Of a stretch of 27,007 nucleotides of DNA, positions 1 through 9,946 are shown one piece after another. The translations under genes were made by a program, and so were the position numbers. Source of the stretch: Bacteroidota bacterium (GTDB lineage Bacteria; Bacteroidota; Bacteroidia; Chitinophagales; BACL12); assembly GCA_016706255.1 (NCBI GenBank), contig JADJJZ010000004.1:1-27007 (forward strand). Reading direction: 5' to 3'. The first letter of the stretch is position 1. Each line of letters opens with the position of its first letter. Below the pieces are notes generated by a model that was not told the DNA's origin, did not search any database, and was given only the letters and a program-made list of their open reading frames with translations.

Positions 1-29
1 TTGTATATTGTGAACATAAAATAAATAGA

Positions 30-976
30 ATGGAACAGGAAATCACGAATGTTGCCCTTCAAAACCTAAATGGAAATCTCGTTGGAATTCAAGGCCAAAT
101 GGAGCAACAAAAGGGTCCATTGGATGGTGTTTTGGAACTAAAGATGGATCATCGTAAACATGTCTTTACAGAGATAAAAAGTTTTGCGTGAAAATAAAGA
201 ACACTTATCAACTGCAACAGATGGAAGATGATTTCCGCAAAAATGATCATTTTCTTCTGTTAATGATATCTTTCAAAAATCAAAGAAGAATTCCGACAAA
301 GAATCCCCTACCTGGAGGCCAACGGGAACTAATTTATGTTAAAAGGGTGGTTTTATTTGTTGATACCCAAAAACCTTTAGAGATAAGAAAAGAAAAACAA
401 AACAGGGCATTCACCAAAACAGGGCTTAAGTGTTTTACCTCTGTTTGTGCTTACAAAGAAAAGCTATTCGAGTTAGCGAGGCATTAGCGGAAAATGCCAA
501 TGTAGGTTTTAGAGTAACATCCCACAGGTAATTGAAGGTTTTGAAAGAAAACCGGCTATCTGTTATCATTAAATAAGAAAACCTATCCCTGGGAAAGTAA
601 AAGCGTTATTCCGAAGATGGATTGGCAGAATACGCAACGGGTTTTGGAGCTCCTAAATTGGTGAAAGAACGTTATACCATAAAAAGAAATTGGCAGGAAA
701 TAAAGTTTGATACCCGAAGCAGTTTGAACTGGTGAGCCTGCGGCAGATCAGCTCACCTAGACATTTAAAGCCAGAAGAAGTTATTGATTTATACCAAAGA
801 AAATAGAATGGAACTTATAAAAATATAAGTTAGAAGTGCCTGATAAAAATGGTACGTAGAAGTGCTGGACATGTTTTGGAAAATCAATGCCAATAAAACT
901 GCACCACCTACACTGGTGTATGGACTTGATATTGGAGGGAGAAAACAAAATAAAGGCACATAAAAATATACAATGA
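30..976 (+). pseudogene. AbiEi-like (type IV TA) antitoxin, frame-broken
   Basis: The protein can be followed only by changing frame several times. It starts MEQEITNVALQNLNGNLVG, continues with DGVLELK, then in another frame WIDTQKPL-like and NRAFTKTGLK stretches (about 370-430), then GEPAADQLT-like and HLKPEEVIDLY (about 735-790), and near the end APPTLVYGLDIGG (about 900-940). This order matches, from memory, the Bacteroidota AbiEi_2-type antitoxin family (winged-helix regulator with a C-terminal antitoxin domain). Its predicted end overlaps the next gene as ATGA at 973-976, typical of a translationally coupled pair. At least four frame changes and a shortened middle (500-700) are present. 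It may be a decayed antitoxin or an intact one with consensus errors; the assignment rests on motif recall without a database search. Confidence 0.6.
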
Positions 977-1742
977 GTAAATCGACAAACTTTATAAAGC
1001 GCTATTGGCTTCCTTATTTCAAGAATCCTTTGATTGTATTGAACTTTGCGTGAGTTAGAAATTCCATATTGGCACCCGGTAGAATTGCAAGTGCTGTACT
1101 GGAATTACTTAAAACAGGCATTCAACCGGGCCGAGGATGCTAGGATATTGATTTTGTGTTATGGTTTCGAGTATAAAAGCATTATGATAAAATCAGTGCT
1201 GCATTAGCATCTAAAGGTTTAATAAAGTTGCGCACCATGGACGTTTTATTAGGGAAAGTTAGATAGCCATTGATTTCACTTCCTTTGGTGAAATAGAGGA
1301 AAAGAATACAGTTAACTTCAATGAGCGAAACGTTGATCTCCATTGTTAGGTTTTGGTGAAGTAATGGAGGAAGCGGTGCAGGTTGAATAGAAAAAATCTA
1401 CAACATCTCCCACCACTTGCAGAGGGAATGGTATATTAAAATTAATAGCTTGAGCGACCGTCCTCAAGAAAGGGGGATGATCTTCAGATATCCTTAAGAT
1501 CATACAAAACATTATTATAATTTGAAATGGGATGAAATCCTTAAGCATTGACACATCCTTAGATAAAGACTCTTTTGACCGGTTGATAGCAGAACAAGTA
1601 TAGGTAGAAATTCCGATTATATTTGCAAAATCTGCAGCTTCTTCAGCTAGATATATTAAAGGTTTTAGAAACTAATTTGGAAGATGTTTCTAAATCGGCT
1701 ATTGCAAAAGCATAGGCAATAAAATTGGATAAAAGAAATTAG
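973..1742 (+). pseudogene. AbiEii-like nucleotidyltransferase toxin, frame-broken
   Basis: Fragments in shifting frames read MSKSTNFIKRYWLPYFKNP at the start, DFVLWFR-like plus YDKISAALASKGLIKLRT (about 1150-1235), IDFTSFGEIEEKNTVNFNER (1269-1328), IPPLAEGMVLKLIAWSDRP (about 1405-1465), then DDLQDILKII and YYNLKWDEILKH. The KLIAWSDRP and DLxDI elements are characteristic of Bacteroidota nucleotidyltransferases paired with AbiEi-type antitoxins. In such pairs the NTase is the growth-inhibiting toxin that acts on a cellular target through nucleotide transfer. The gene would overlap its antitoxin by 4 nt. The expected N-terminal GG...DID nucleotidyltransferase motif is not readable, because the region about 1100-1160 is damaged. 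Confidence 0.6.
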
Positions 1743-1834
1743 TGCGCCTTTTGCCTTACTGGCGCATTCCAAAAGGAACAACACACGAGCATTAATGTAC
1801 AGAATTACAAAAAAACACACAACCAATTTACATC

Positions 1835-2294
1835 ATGGAAAATTTTAATTTATTTTAGACAAACTCAACTTACGATAAAACAAAATTATCGGTTAATCTG
1901 ATGGGAAACAGAAGTCTGATTGTTTTAAGTGATGTTATAATTGGGAAGAAATGAAAGACTCTGATGACAAAATGGATAACAAAAGCTAATTCCAAAGGTG
2001 ACAAATTGCCTCCACCTCAGATTTCATAGTCCGGGATTAGGCGCATTTGACACGAAATCCATAGTCATGAATGTTTGGAATTATTTGATTCAGTAATAAA
2101 GGAACTCCCCAATTACTCAAAGAATTAAATGAGGACAAAAAAGAAATGCAATTCATTGAATTTTAACTCATTCCTATGGAGAAGAAATTTTCGGCGAAAA
2201 TTTTGGCTTTTGAAATTGCAGGATTAAACGCTTCAATAACCTGGGAAGAACCTGATTATTTAAGTTCACCGAAACATATATCAATTAGAAGTAG
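1835..2294 (+). pseudogene. Immunity-like small protein, copy 1 (frame-broken)
   Basis: This is a diverged, frame-disrupted paralog of the gene at 8561-9034. Both begin ATGGAAAATTTTAATTTA, share an ISVNL-like stretch after the start, and end with nearly the same sequence: here FGENFGFLEIAGLNASITWE (about 2190-2250) followed by SSPKHIS, against GFLEIAGLNASITWQE and GSPKHISVV in the other copy. The two differ by many substitutions, so this is an old duplicate rather than an assembly repeat. Several single-base indels interrupt it. Function is unknown; see the second copy for the immunity-like reading. A GATGAGTG tract follows its stop. Confidence 0.55.
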
Positions 2295-2412
2295 GATGAG
2301 TGCTAAAAGAAATGATGAATGATGAGTGATGAGTGGTTCTGTGTTTAATTCGAGTTCGGTAATTATTAAATACAATTTGGAAGTTATTTTATTATCCACT
2401 TCTTGCATCGCG

Positions 2413-3122
2413 TTTTACTGCGGTCGGAGACCGGTGTGGCGTCTGGAGTTGGAAACTCCACGACCGACAGCAACTGCAATTTCAAACGGGGTTGGAAATT
2501 GCAGTTAGGGACAATTATGATTTAGTAGATACTGATAATTTTGATTGTAAATTAAATTACTTTTGCGTTTACTTTCGTGGAGATACAGCGTGACATTTTT
2601 TTAATAAAAAATTCCAAAACATCTAAAGCTCTTAGGTTTACCAACCGGAAACAAGCGTGACATTTTTTTAACAAAATGCCAAAAAAACCAACCTCTTTAG
2701 ATTTACTTGCCGAATAACGCTTTAAAGTGACTTTTTTAAAAATAAAATGCGCCAAAACACAAAACTAACCTGCTTAGATTTACCCACCGCTTAGGCAGGG
2801 TTGCATATTGCTAACAAAAGAATCCCCTGAGAAATAGTTAGAACCCTTTAGGTTCTACCCACGATCAGGCAGGGGTTCCATAATTTTGTGATAGAATAGA
2901 TGCCATCAAATCCAGCCCGGATTGTAGTGAAAACAAACCAACTAATGTACAATGTGTTAATTGCTGATGTGCTGATTAACAGCCGGGTTTGGAGTAAAGA
3001 TTCATTGTTGCTACATTAATTTGATACGGAGCTCCATTACAACTTGGAAAAATTTTAATTAGAAGGTTTGTTGCAACGAAAAGCCGGCAACGATTTTGAT
3101 GGCGTGGGGATGTTGATGTTCA
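2413..3122 (+). repeat. Composite hairpin repeat, copy 1
   Basis: A non-coding element of about 710 bp shared with copies at 5219-5577, 9142-9915 and 14892-15434. It opens with three hairpins: CGGTC-GGA-GACCG (2421-2433), TGGAGTT-GGA-AACTCCA (2444-2460) and a 15-bp arm pair around a GGG loop (2472-2506, one mismatch). An AT-rich spacer follows, then two to three degenerate units of about 70 bp containing GTGACATTTTTTTAA and TTTAGATTTAC (2588-2810). Next come a GAACCC...GGGGTTC hairpin with a long loop (about 2850-2880), a segment with AGCCCGGATTGTAGTGAAAA (about 2911), a TGTGCTGAT tract, and a terminal TTGCAACGAAAAGCCGG block. No convincing reading frame was seen in it. Confidence 0.85.
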
Positions 3123-3490
3123 AAAACATACTACGATTTAAGTATTCCAACCATATAAATTTTAGGTGTATGTTCGCAGGGTTTTGCGGTGTTTTATTTT
3201 TTGGGGTGCGTGTTTATCAGTAAGCACGCAAAGGGCAAGAGGCGCGAAGGTTTTTTGGATGATGTATTTTTTAGCGGATGTGTTTTTTAGGGTTGAAGAA
3301 ACTTAACGCGGAAATCGAAAGAAGAGAGAAACACAATTACAGGCATCAGCAGTGCAAAATTTAAAAATGAAATGATTTGGATAATTATATTCTTTATATG
3401 GTTGCTCATTTATTAATGCAACGAAAATTTATATATTTTCACCCGAAATAACTGTCGTAACAATTGAGACATAAATTAGTTTTAAATTTC
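3123..3490. other. Intergenic stretch with a terminator-like T-rich motif
   Basis: No gene is visible. At about 3176-3205 the sequence CGCAGGGTTTTGCGG is followed by a T-rich run and TTGGGG. Nearly the same block lies at 8356-8386 after another broken gene. CGCA and TGCG can pair around a short loop before the T tract, so it could act as a weak terminator, but it may simply be another dispersed repeat. The rest is AT-rich with remnants such as CACGCAAAGGGCAAGAGGCGCGAAGG (rRNA-unrelated, GCAAAG-type Bacteroidota repeat). Confidence 0.4.
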
Positions 3491-3494
3491 CAAT

Positions 3495-5174
3495 TAGAAA
3501 ACAATTTTAGCAACTGCTATTGCTTTGGCACTAGTGCAGTCACCGCAACTATTTGCAAACTACCATACGCGCAAGTGAACAAAAATTCAAAAAAATGAAA
3601 CCTTGCAGAGCCATTACCTGCGCAACAGGTGGGATAATAAAAAACGACTGCTCCTTTTTTGAGTAACGCTTGTGAAGGTGATACTGTTATTGTTTCAATT
3701 AGAACCATGCAGGTGAATTTGAATGATGCGGCGTCAAATATTGTTGATGATGCGGCAAAATGAACCCAGCATCGCCATTGAGGCTATTAACGACACTTTA
3801 CATATTGCAACATTGGATGGCGGCAATTTGATGATATTGCAGTAATTGCGACAAGCAGGTTGGTCATATTCGAACGACGGAGGGCTACATGGAAATATGT
3901 CGATAATTGATGAAGGTAATTTCCGTTCGGACCCTGTTTTGGACTAAGATTTGCAGGGCAATTTTACCAATAGTCCGTCACCACCTTACCCTGATTAAAT
4001 GTGATGTGTACAAAAGCACAAATGGTGGCGCTACCTGGGATGCGGGCACTTACGCTTATGGTGGTGATAAACAATGGATGGCCATAGACCGCACTAACGG
4101 CGTGGGTAGCGGAAATATTTATACCAATTGGACGGTTGATTATACTGCGTATACTACGGGAATTTTACGCTCAACAGATGGCACACGGGTTGTGAATCGC
4201 GTGAATATATTGAAGCTGAACCTTATTGCCGGTATGCCTGCTGTGGATGCCGTGACGGGATATTTATATGTGGTTGGCGGCGGGTTTCAGCAACGTTGAC
4301 AGTTACGCGTTCACTTGCGCAAATTCCGGGTGCAACCATTGAATGGGATGCACCGGTTAGTTTTGTGGATTTAAATGGCAGCCTTTCTGGGTGGATTTGG
4401 GTGGTATTAACCGGAAGGATTGTTAGGACAGGCAAATATTGATATTGATCGCTCAGGCGGACCTGGACATGGAAATATTTATGTTTTAGCTTCGGTAGCT
4501 CCTTACAGTGGTCGGATGAAGGAGATGTGGCAGGAAAATGCACGATGGCGGACTAACATTTACCCAGAGATCCTATTTGGATTAACGATGAAAAAATGAT
4601 GGAATACATTGGTTTGGCACTATGTCGGTAGCACCAAATGGCAGAATAGATGTTATATGGCCTGACACCGCGATGGTGGTGGTGGATGATTATTCGGCAC
4701 TCTATTATTGTTATTCTGTTGATCAGGGTGAAACATGGTCGGCAAATATGAAATTATCCTCATCATTTGATCCGCATGTTGGTTATCCTCACAAAATAAA
4801 ATGGGTGATTATTTTGATATGACTTCAGATGATAAAGGCGCACATTTTAGCATGGTCAAATACATTATTAGCGAAGAGGATGTGTATTACAACCAGAATA
4901 TTAATTACTGAAGCTGCAAGTAGTTAATATTGATGATAACATAAATGCTTCAATTGCCATAACACCAAACCGGTTCGGCATTTTCATATTTCAGGAGTTG
5001 CCGATGCAAATGAAAATTTCGATAGTAAATATTGTAGGCGATATCATTATGATACAAACCGGTTAATGGTTCACAAGCCTCCAATTGATATTTCCAATTT
5101 GCGGCCGCATTTATTTTATAAAAATCGCATTTGGGGATGGAAGGTATTATACCAAACGTGTTATTAAGCAATAA
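3495..5174 (+). pseudogene. Secreted sialidase/BNR-repeat-like protein with T9SS domain, frame-broken
   Basis: An N-terminal signal peptide is readable as QFLATAIALALVQSPQLFA-like (about 3500-3560), although the start codon is damaged. Following segments read NPSIAIEAINDTLHIATLDG (about 3762), WSYSNDGGLHGNMS (about 3866), then an open stretch from 3907 holding DVYKSTNGGATWDAGTY and DKQWMAIDRT, then GILRSTDG. Later come MSVAPNGRIDVIWPD (from 4622) and VDQGETWS. The repeated S-x-D/N-G-G-x-T-W motifs are BNR (Asp-box) repeats of six-bladed sialidase-like propellers. The C-terminus (about 4930-5174) shows SITPNxFG-like, NLRPxLYFIK-like and GRYYTKRVIKQ segments typical of a T9SS type A sorting domain. 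The protein would be secreted or cell-surface attached. Many frame changes are present; substrate cannot be inferred. Confidence 0.65.
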
Positions 5175-5218
5175 ACTAGGTTAGATTTATTAAGATGTTT
5201 GCAACATATTAAATTAGT

Positions 5219-5577
5219 CGAGAAACCGAGATGGCACCTAGAGGCGAGACACACCACGACAACAGCAACTGCATTTCAACGGGGTTGAACCCCTTTAAGA
5301 GTTGAATATTTTTAGCCCTCCAATGCCAATCAAAGGAATGTTCGAACCCCTATGGTTTACCTACCGATTGGGCGGGGTCCATAATTTTGTGATAGATTAC
5401 ATGATATTAGTAAATCTTAGCCTTCGGATTGGTGTGGAAACAAAACCAATTAATGTGCTGATGTGCTAATGTGTTGATGTGCTGATTAAACATGGGTTTT
5501 GAACAAATTTAATTGCGGTTTGTTGCAACGTATAGCCGGCAACGATTTTGTTGGCGTGGGGATGGTGATGCTTCAAA
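5219..5577 (+). repeat. Composite hairpin repeat, copy 2 (shortened)
   Basis: A degenerate and shorter copy of the element at 2413-3122. The 5' hairpin block is recognisable but eroded (CCGAGATGGCACCTAGAGGCG, then CACCACGACAACAGCAACTG). The tandem-unit section is mostly missing. The 3' half is well kept: GAACCCCTATGG...GGGCGGGGTCC (about 5344-5381), TTTGTGATAGA, a TGTGCTGATGTGCTAATG tract (about 5453-5487) and TTGCAACGTATAGCCGGC followed by GGCGTGGGGATGGTGATG. Orientation is the same as in the other copies. Confidence 0.75.
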
Positions 5578-5729
5578 AATTTTGGTTGATATTATAAGTT
5601 CAGGAGGATTTAAGAGCCTTTTTAGCCGCATACCCTAATGGGTTAAAATCATTTGGCAGCTGTTATGGAAATTATTCGAATATTATTTTGAACAATAATT
5701 GGAACCTTCTTTAACTTAATTTCCATATC

Positions 5730-6646
5730 ATGAAACACATTAAATTGACCGCTTATTCCCTAATGGCTTCGTTTTTATTCGCAAAAACAATGTTGAAGCA
5801 GAAATTGTACCACAGACATTATTCCTGATATTGTATTGGAAAATGATGTTGACTTTGACCCACTTGATTTGAACGGAATATATGATTTTCGTTTTTCGGT
5901 GCATCCAGGCCAGTATGCTGTATGGTGGTTATTACGGATCATATTCGTTTCCTCTACACCGTTCAGTGATAAATATGCATGCGCTTTATTTGGAATAATG
6001 CGATGGTAACACAATTTGTTGCACATCTACCTCTCAGGGATGCAGTATTTTTTTTTGCAGGTTAAAACCACTCGAGTCATGGGAATGGGTTAATATGTAT
6101 GCATTTAATCATGTGGATACCAGTCAGGCACATATTGCATAAGTAAAAGGAAAGAGAGCACTGCTACTTATGCTCCAATTGGTGGTTGTTTGATTCAATT
6201 TGATTAATCCGTGGAATTATAATTTATTACACTGTGAGGACCGATACGCCAGTATTCCAATTTTACGATGAGCATGACTGTTTGCATTATGGTTGATTAG
6301 ATGTGCGGTGCGGACTCAAACGAGCAAATTTGTAATTAAGATTTCGTACGCAAACATTTTAGGATTGGGCAGTTGAAACGGCCGATAAAGCAAGAGACAT
6401 GTTGACATCAATGAGCATTTTTATCGGTGTAAACATTTAGTTGCGGCGTCGAGGAATATTATTATTGACCTGACACATTACATACAAATACAACAATGGG
6501 AAATTTTTGATATTACTGGAAAATTAATTTACACGGGTAATATTGAAATGCTTCATACACAAATTCCTTTGCACACTAATGGAAATTATTTAGTAGTAAT
6601 AAATCAAGAAGGGAAAAATTTTGTAAAAAAAATTATGATGATTTAA
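5730..6646 (+). pseudogene. Secreted T9SS protein, novel family member A (frame-broken)
   Basis: Starts MKHIKLTAYSLMASFLFAK, a signal peptide. It continues (with a shift) EIVYTDIIPDIVLENDVDF and LNGIYDFRFSVHPG, matching the N-terminus of the gene at 9947-10823 (DIEPDVVLDDDG, NNDFRF). Further on, LHYG-LDVRCGADSN and a DFAYET-like stretch (about 6275-6360) match the HYYYGWIRATV and LHDYAYETI region of that gene. The C-terminus from about 6490 reads WEIFDITGKLIYTGNIEM and ends NFVKKIMMI, a T9SS type A sorting domain. It is therefore one of three local paralogs. Multiple indels break it. The biochemical role is unknown; export to the cell surface is the only inference supported. Confidence 0.6.
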
Positions 6647-6680
6647 AACAGCAACCTATAAAATAAAAACCCCATACAAA

Positions 6681-8285
6681 ATGAAACCAAGATATTTAGA
6701 ATATTCCGCTTCTGCCCTCTTTATTGGGCACAACAAATTTGCACGAAGACAAGTTAGCGGCTTACTAATCCGGAACCGGATATACGTATCACAAATATTT
6801 CTCCATATAGCCATGATGATAGCGTTTATATTGATATTAATGCAAATGGGATTGACGATGTACGTTGTATTATAACTACGACTTCTATTATGATGAAGTG
6901 GATATTCATATATTTGGTGATGTAATAGCAATAGCAGCAGAGTTCATTTGCTGATGGGTTTAACTATGGTGCGCTAATTTCGGATGCACTCGATTGGTCA
7001 TCAGTTGAAACATTACGATTATATCGTTTTATTTCAGTATCATGGTGGTCAGGTTGTGATCAGATGCTACCTGGATTGGAGGCGAAACAACTTTTATTGG
7101 GCTAAAACTTAATATTGAGGATTCTACACATTATGGGTGGCTTAGATTGAGTTCACATGACATTGCTGTAAACGATTGTTATGTTGGTCCGGGAGTTCCA
7201 ATTGACATATATGAATATGCTGTATCAGAAATACCGGATGCCCCTATTACTTGCGACCCGGGAAATATCAATAAGAATTTCAATTTAAAATTGGTAAATA
7301 TGAATGATGCCGACTCATTCAATGAATTTGGATTTACCAGGCCTTATTATTCAGGTTACGAAGATTATAAGTTGCGCATTTTTGCAATCGACAATCCGAA
7401 GTAATTTAATTAGCTTTAAAGTTGCCGATGCACTTTTCATAGTTCTGAACGTTATGCTGAATTTTCTATGGGCGGAGGTGTGGAGCCATATTATATAACA
7501 CATCAGCTTCCGGAAACATTGCTCACCATTGATGGATCTCATTCGATACCTTCAAAGACTATATTTTTTATACATGGTACCGCCACCGGGTGATACAAGT
7601 AATTTAACTTTGTCAAGTCCGGGAGTAAGTGGACAACTGTTTCGAATAGTTGGTGTCATATTGCGGCGGTAATATTACATATCATGCCACGATGCAACTT
7701 TAGGATTAGGTGGCATAGGAAATGACATTCTCCGATGATGATGTTAAACCTTCAGATATTCTTTATCGGTAGCATTATCTCCGGATTATGAACCCTATTT
7801 TGAGATTACTGATGTAATAGATACTTTGTCGTATATTGATCTTGCTACAGGAGCCGATTCTTATACTATTGCTCTTGTTGGTTTGGAAAAGGATATTATG
7901 AGATGCATTAATTCCTGGTGAAAATATTATGGTGTTGTTATGTCTCCCGCTGACACCTATTATTTTGACATTGGTTGTTATTATTCTGATGGTTCTTTGT
8001 GATGCCAACCAACACCAAATAGAAAATAATTCGGAAGTTGAATTCCAAATAACTCAATCAGGATCAAAGTTAGTTTTAAATTTCGAAACGAATTTAATAA
8101 ATTATTCAAATGCATCTATTGAAATATTTACTTATGATGGTCTAAGTTGGGCAATAATAATATTACAAGTAATTCTATAACCATCGATTGCAGTTTAGCT
8201 TCTGGTCTTTATTTAATAAACTTAATCAAAACGGCAAGGCTTTGCAACAAATAAATTATTTATTGAATAACTGTTGCAAACGCTG
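6681..8285 (+). pseudogene. Secreted T9SS protein, novel family member B (long, frame-broken)
   Basis: A broken coding region of about 1.6 kb. Recognisable pieces are GTGYTYHKYFSIYSHDDSVY then IDINANGIDDVR (about 6775-6870), TTFIGLKLNIEDSTHYGWLR (about 7090-7150), and an open stretch from 7147 with YEYAVSEIPDAPITCDPGN. The D-x-N-x-N-G-x-D-D element and the HYGWLR element occupy the same relative places as in the genes at 5730 and 9947. The following 700 bp, including YEPYFEITDVIDTLSYIDLA (about 7790-7850), have no counterpart in the shorter paralogs and may be an extra domain. The end (8025-8285) reads QITQSGSKLVLNFE and ASGLYLINLNQNGKALQQ across frames, a T9SS type A sorting domain. It could conceivably be two adjacent genes fused by the damage. 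Confidence 0.5.
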
Positions 8286-8560
8286 ATGAAGCTTAACCTC
8301 AAGATACTCCATGTGATATATTTTTAGCAATAGCGCAATTCCGTTTCCTAAATGTCGCAGGGTTTTGCGGTTTTTTATTTTTTGGGGCAGGAAGCCTGCT
8401 CGGACATGGGATGGTTTAACTCATTCGTATTGGAAGTGATACATTTAAAATAACAAATCAATTCGCTCCAAAGGTTACAGGGTTTCCGTTTTATTATTTA
8501 ATTTCGACATAGTTTCAAATTATTAAACCACGAAACAACACAAAACCAAATGCACCAACC
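8286..8560. other. Intergenic stretch with T-rich repeat
   Basis: Non-coding. It carries GTCGCAGGGTTTTGCGG followed by T-rich sequence and TTGGGG at 8354-8386, the second copy of the block at 3176-3205. Just before the next gene lies an A-rich leader (AAACCACGAAACAACACAAAACC) also seen, in a shorter form, ahead of the paralogous gene at 1835. Confidence 0.4.
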
Positions 8561-9034
8561 ATGGAAAATTTTAATTTAATTTTTGGACCAATTGAACTTT
8601 CATGATAGTGATATCATTTCGGTTAATCTGGATGAAACAGGATGCCTGAATGTATTGATTGATTATTATAATTGGGAAGGAAATGAATTACATACTGAAA
8701 CTTGGAAATACAAAAAACTGATTTTGAAAGTTGAATATTGCCGCATCTTCGGTTTAACAGTCCCGTCGTTAAATGGATTTGAAACTGAAAATATGAACCA
8801 TGAACATATGGATTTATTTGATGCCATAAAACAGAAATTCCAAATTATATCAGTCAATTAAAAGTAGATAAAATTGATAATGTTGTTGCAATTCGTTTTT
8901 TAACACAATCGTTTGGCGAAGCCATTTTTGGTGAGACGAATGGATTTTTAGAAATTGCGGGTTTAAATGCTTCAATAACGTGGCAAGAACGCGGTGGGTT
9001 AGGTTCACCAAAACATATATCAGTTGTGGGTTAG
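8561..9034 (+). CDS. Immunity-like small protein, copy 2 (two frameshifts)
   Basis: Reconstructed product of about 155 aa: MENFNLIFG, then QLNFHDSDIISVNLDETGCL, then a longest open stretch (8583-8861) to HMDLFDAIKQKFQ, then a last stretch reading PNYISQLKVDKID, RFLTQSFGEAIFGETNGFLE and ending SPKHISVVG. One indel lies near 8582 and one near 8845. No signal peptide or membrane segment is present, so it is probably cytosolic. The early FHDSDIISVNL segment resembles the W/FHDxxI opening of polymorphic-toxin immunity families such as Imm50, but this is only a resemblance and no cognate toxin is nearby. A GATGAGTG array starts at its stop codon and repeat copy 3 follows, the same order as around the paralog at 1835. 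Confidence 0.6.
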
Positions 9035-9141
9035 GATGAGTGATGAGTAATGAGTGATGAGGGGTTCATTGGTTAAATCGGATTCGGTAAATATTAATTT
9101 CATTTTGGAAGTGATTTTTATTGTTCATTTCGCAGCACCGA

Positions 9142-9915
9142 TTTACTGCGGTCGGAGACCGGTGTGGCGTCTGGAGTTGAAAACTCCACGACAATATAAC
9201 CAGCAATTTTCAAGGGTTGAAAATTGCTGGTGGGAACAATTATGATTTGTTTAATAAAGATAATTTTGATTGTAAATTAAACTACTTTTGCGTTTAATTT
9301 CTTAATGATACTGAGTGACATTTTTTAACAAAATGCCAATTAAATAAACTGAGTTAGGTTTGCTAAACGGTGAGATATGTATGAATTTTTTTTCAAAATG
9401 CCATAAAACAACCTCATTAGATTTACCTCGCGATTTATAATAGTGACATTTTTTTAACAAAAATGCCATAAAACAATCTCTTTAGATTTACTTGCCGAAT
9501 GATGCAAGAGTGACTTGTTTAAAAAAAATGCGTTAAAGCACAACACCAACCTCTTTAGATTTACCTGCCGGATGAGGTAGGGGTTGCATATTTTTAACAT
9601 TAAGCCCCCCTAAAAATCGGATAGAACCCCTTTAGGTTTACCTACCGATTAGGCAGGGGTTCCATAATTTTTGTGATAGAATAGATACAAGTAAATCCTA
9701 GCCCGGATTGTAGTGAAAACAAACATATTTAATGTGCTAATGTGATGATGTGCTGATGTGCTGATTAACAGCCGGATTGGGAGTGAGGAATACATTATTA
9801 CTACAGTATTTTCATACGGAGCTCTATTACAACTTGGAAAAAATTATATTAGGAGGTTTGTTGTAACGAAAAGCCGGAAGGGATTGCGCTGGCGTGGGGG
9901 ATGGTGATGCTCCAA
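9142..9915 (+). repeat. Composite hairpin repeat, copy 3 (longest)
   Basis: Best-preserved long copy. Hairpins: CGGTC-GGA-GACCG (9149-9161), TGGAGTT-GAA-AACTCCA (9172-9188) and a perfect 14-bp stem with a GGG loop (9200-9230). Four tandem-like units of about 65-75 bp follow between about 9305 and 9560, each built from GTGACATTTTTTTAAC, AAAATGCCATAAAACAA and CTCTTTAGATTTAC-type segments. Then come CAACCTC...GGGGTTG (9547-9586) and GAACCCC...GGGGTTC (9624-9662) with long loops, CCTAGCCCGGATTGTAGTG, a TGTGCTGAT tract and the terminal ACGAAAAGCCGG block ending GGTGATGCTCCAA. No gene is evident inside. Confidence 0.88.
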
Positions 9916-9946
9916 TTATTACAAATCATTTAAGGCTGCTTTCGGA

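Noticed and set aside
1318..1554. Minus-strand ORF within the nucleotidyltransferase region
   Set aside because: The plus strand over the same bases carries clear AbiEii-type motifs (KLIAWSDRP, DDLQDILKII), so this is a shadow.
2552..2755. Minus-strand ORF inside composite repeat copy 1
   Set aside because: It reflects the tandem ~70-bp units; the frame is not kept in copies 3 and 4.
1..9034. Programmed frameshifting or stop-codon recoding to explain the broken frames
   Set aside because: Breaks are numerous, at unrelated sites and in unrelated genes, with no shared slippery site; consensus errors or decay explain them better.
9142..9915. Insertion sequence or retron
   Set aside because: No transposase or reverse transcriptase frame, no target-site duplication that I could see, and no terminal inverted repeats bounding the whole element.
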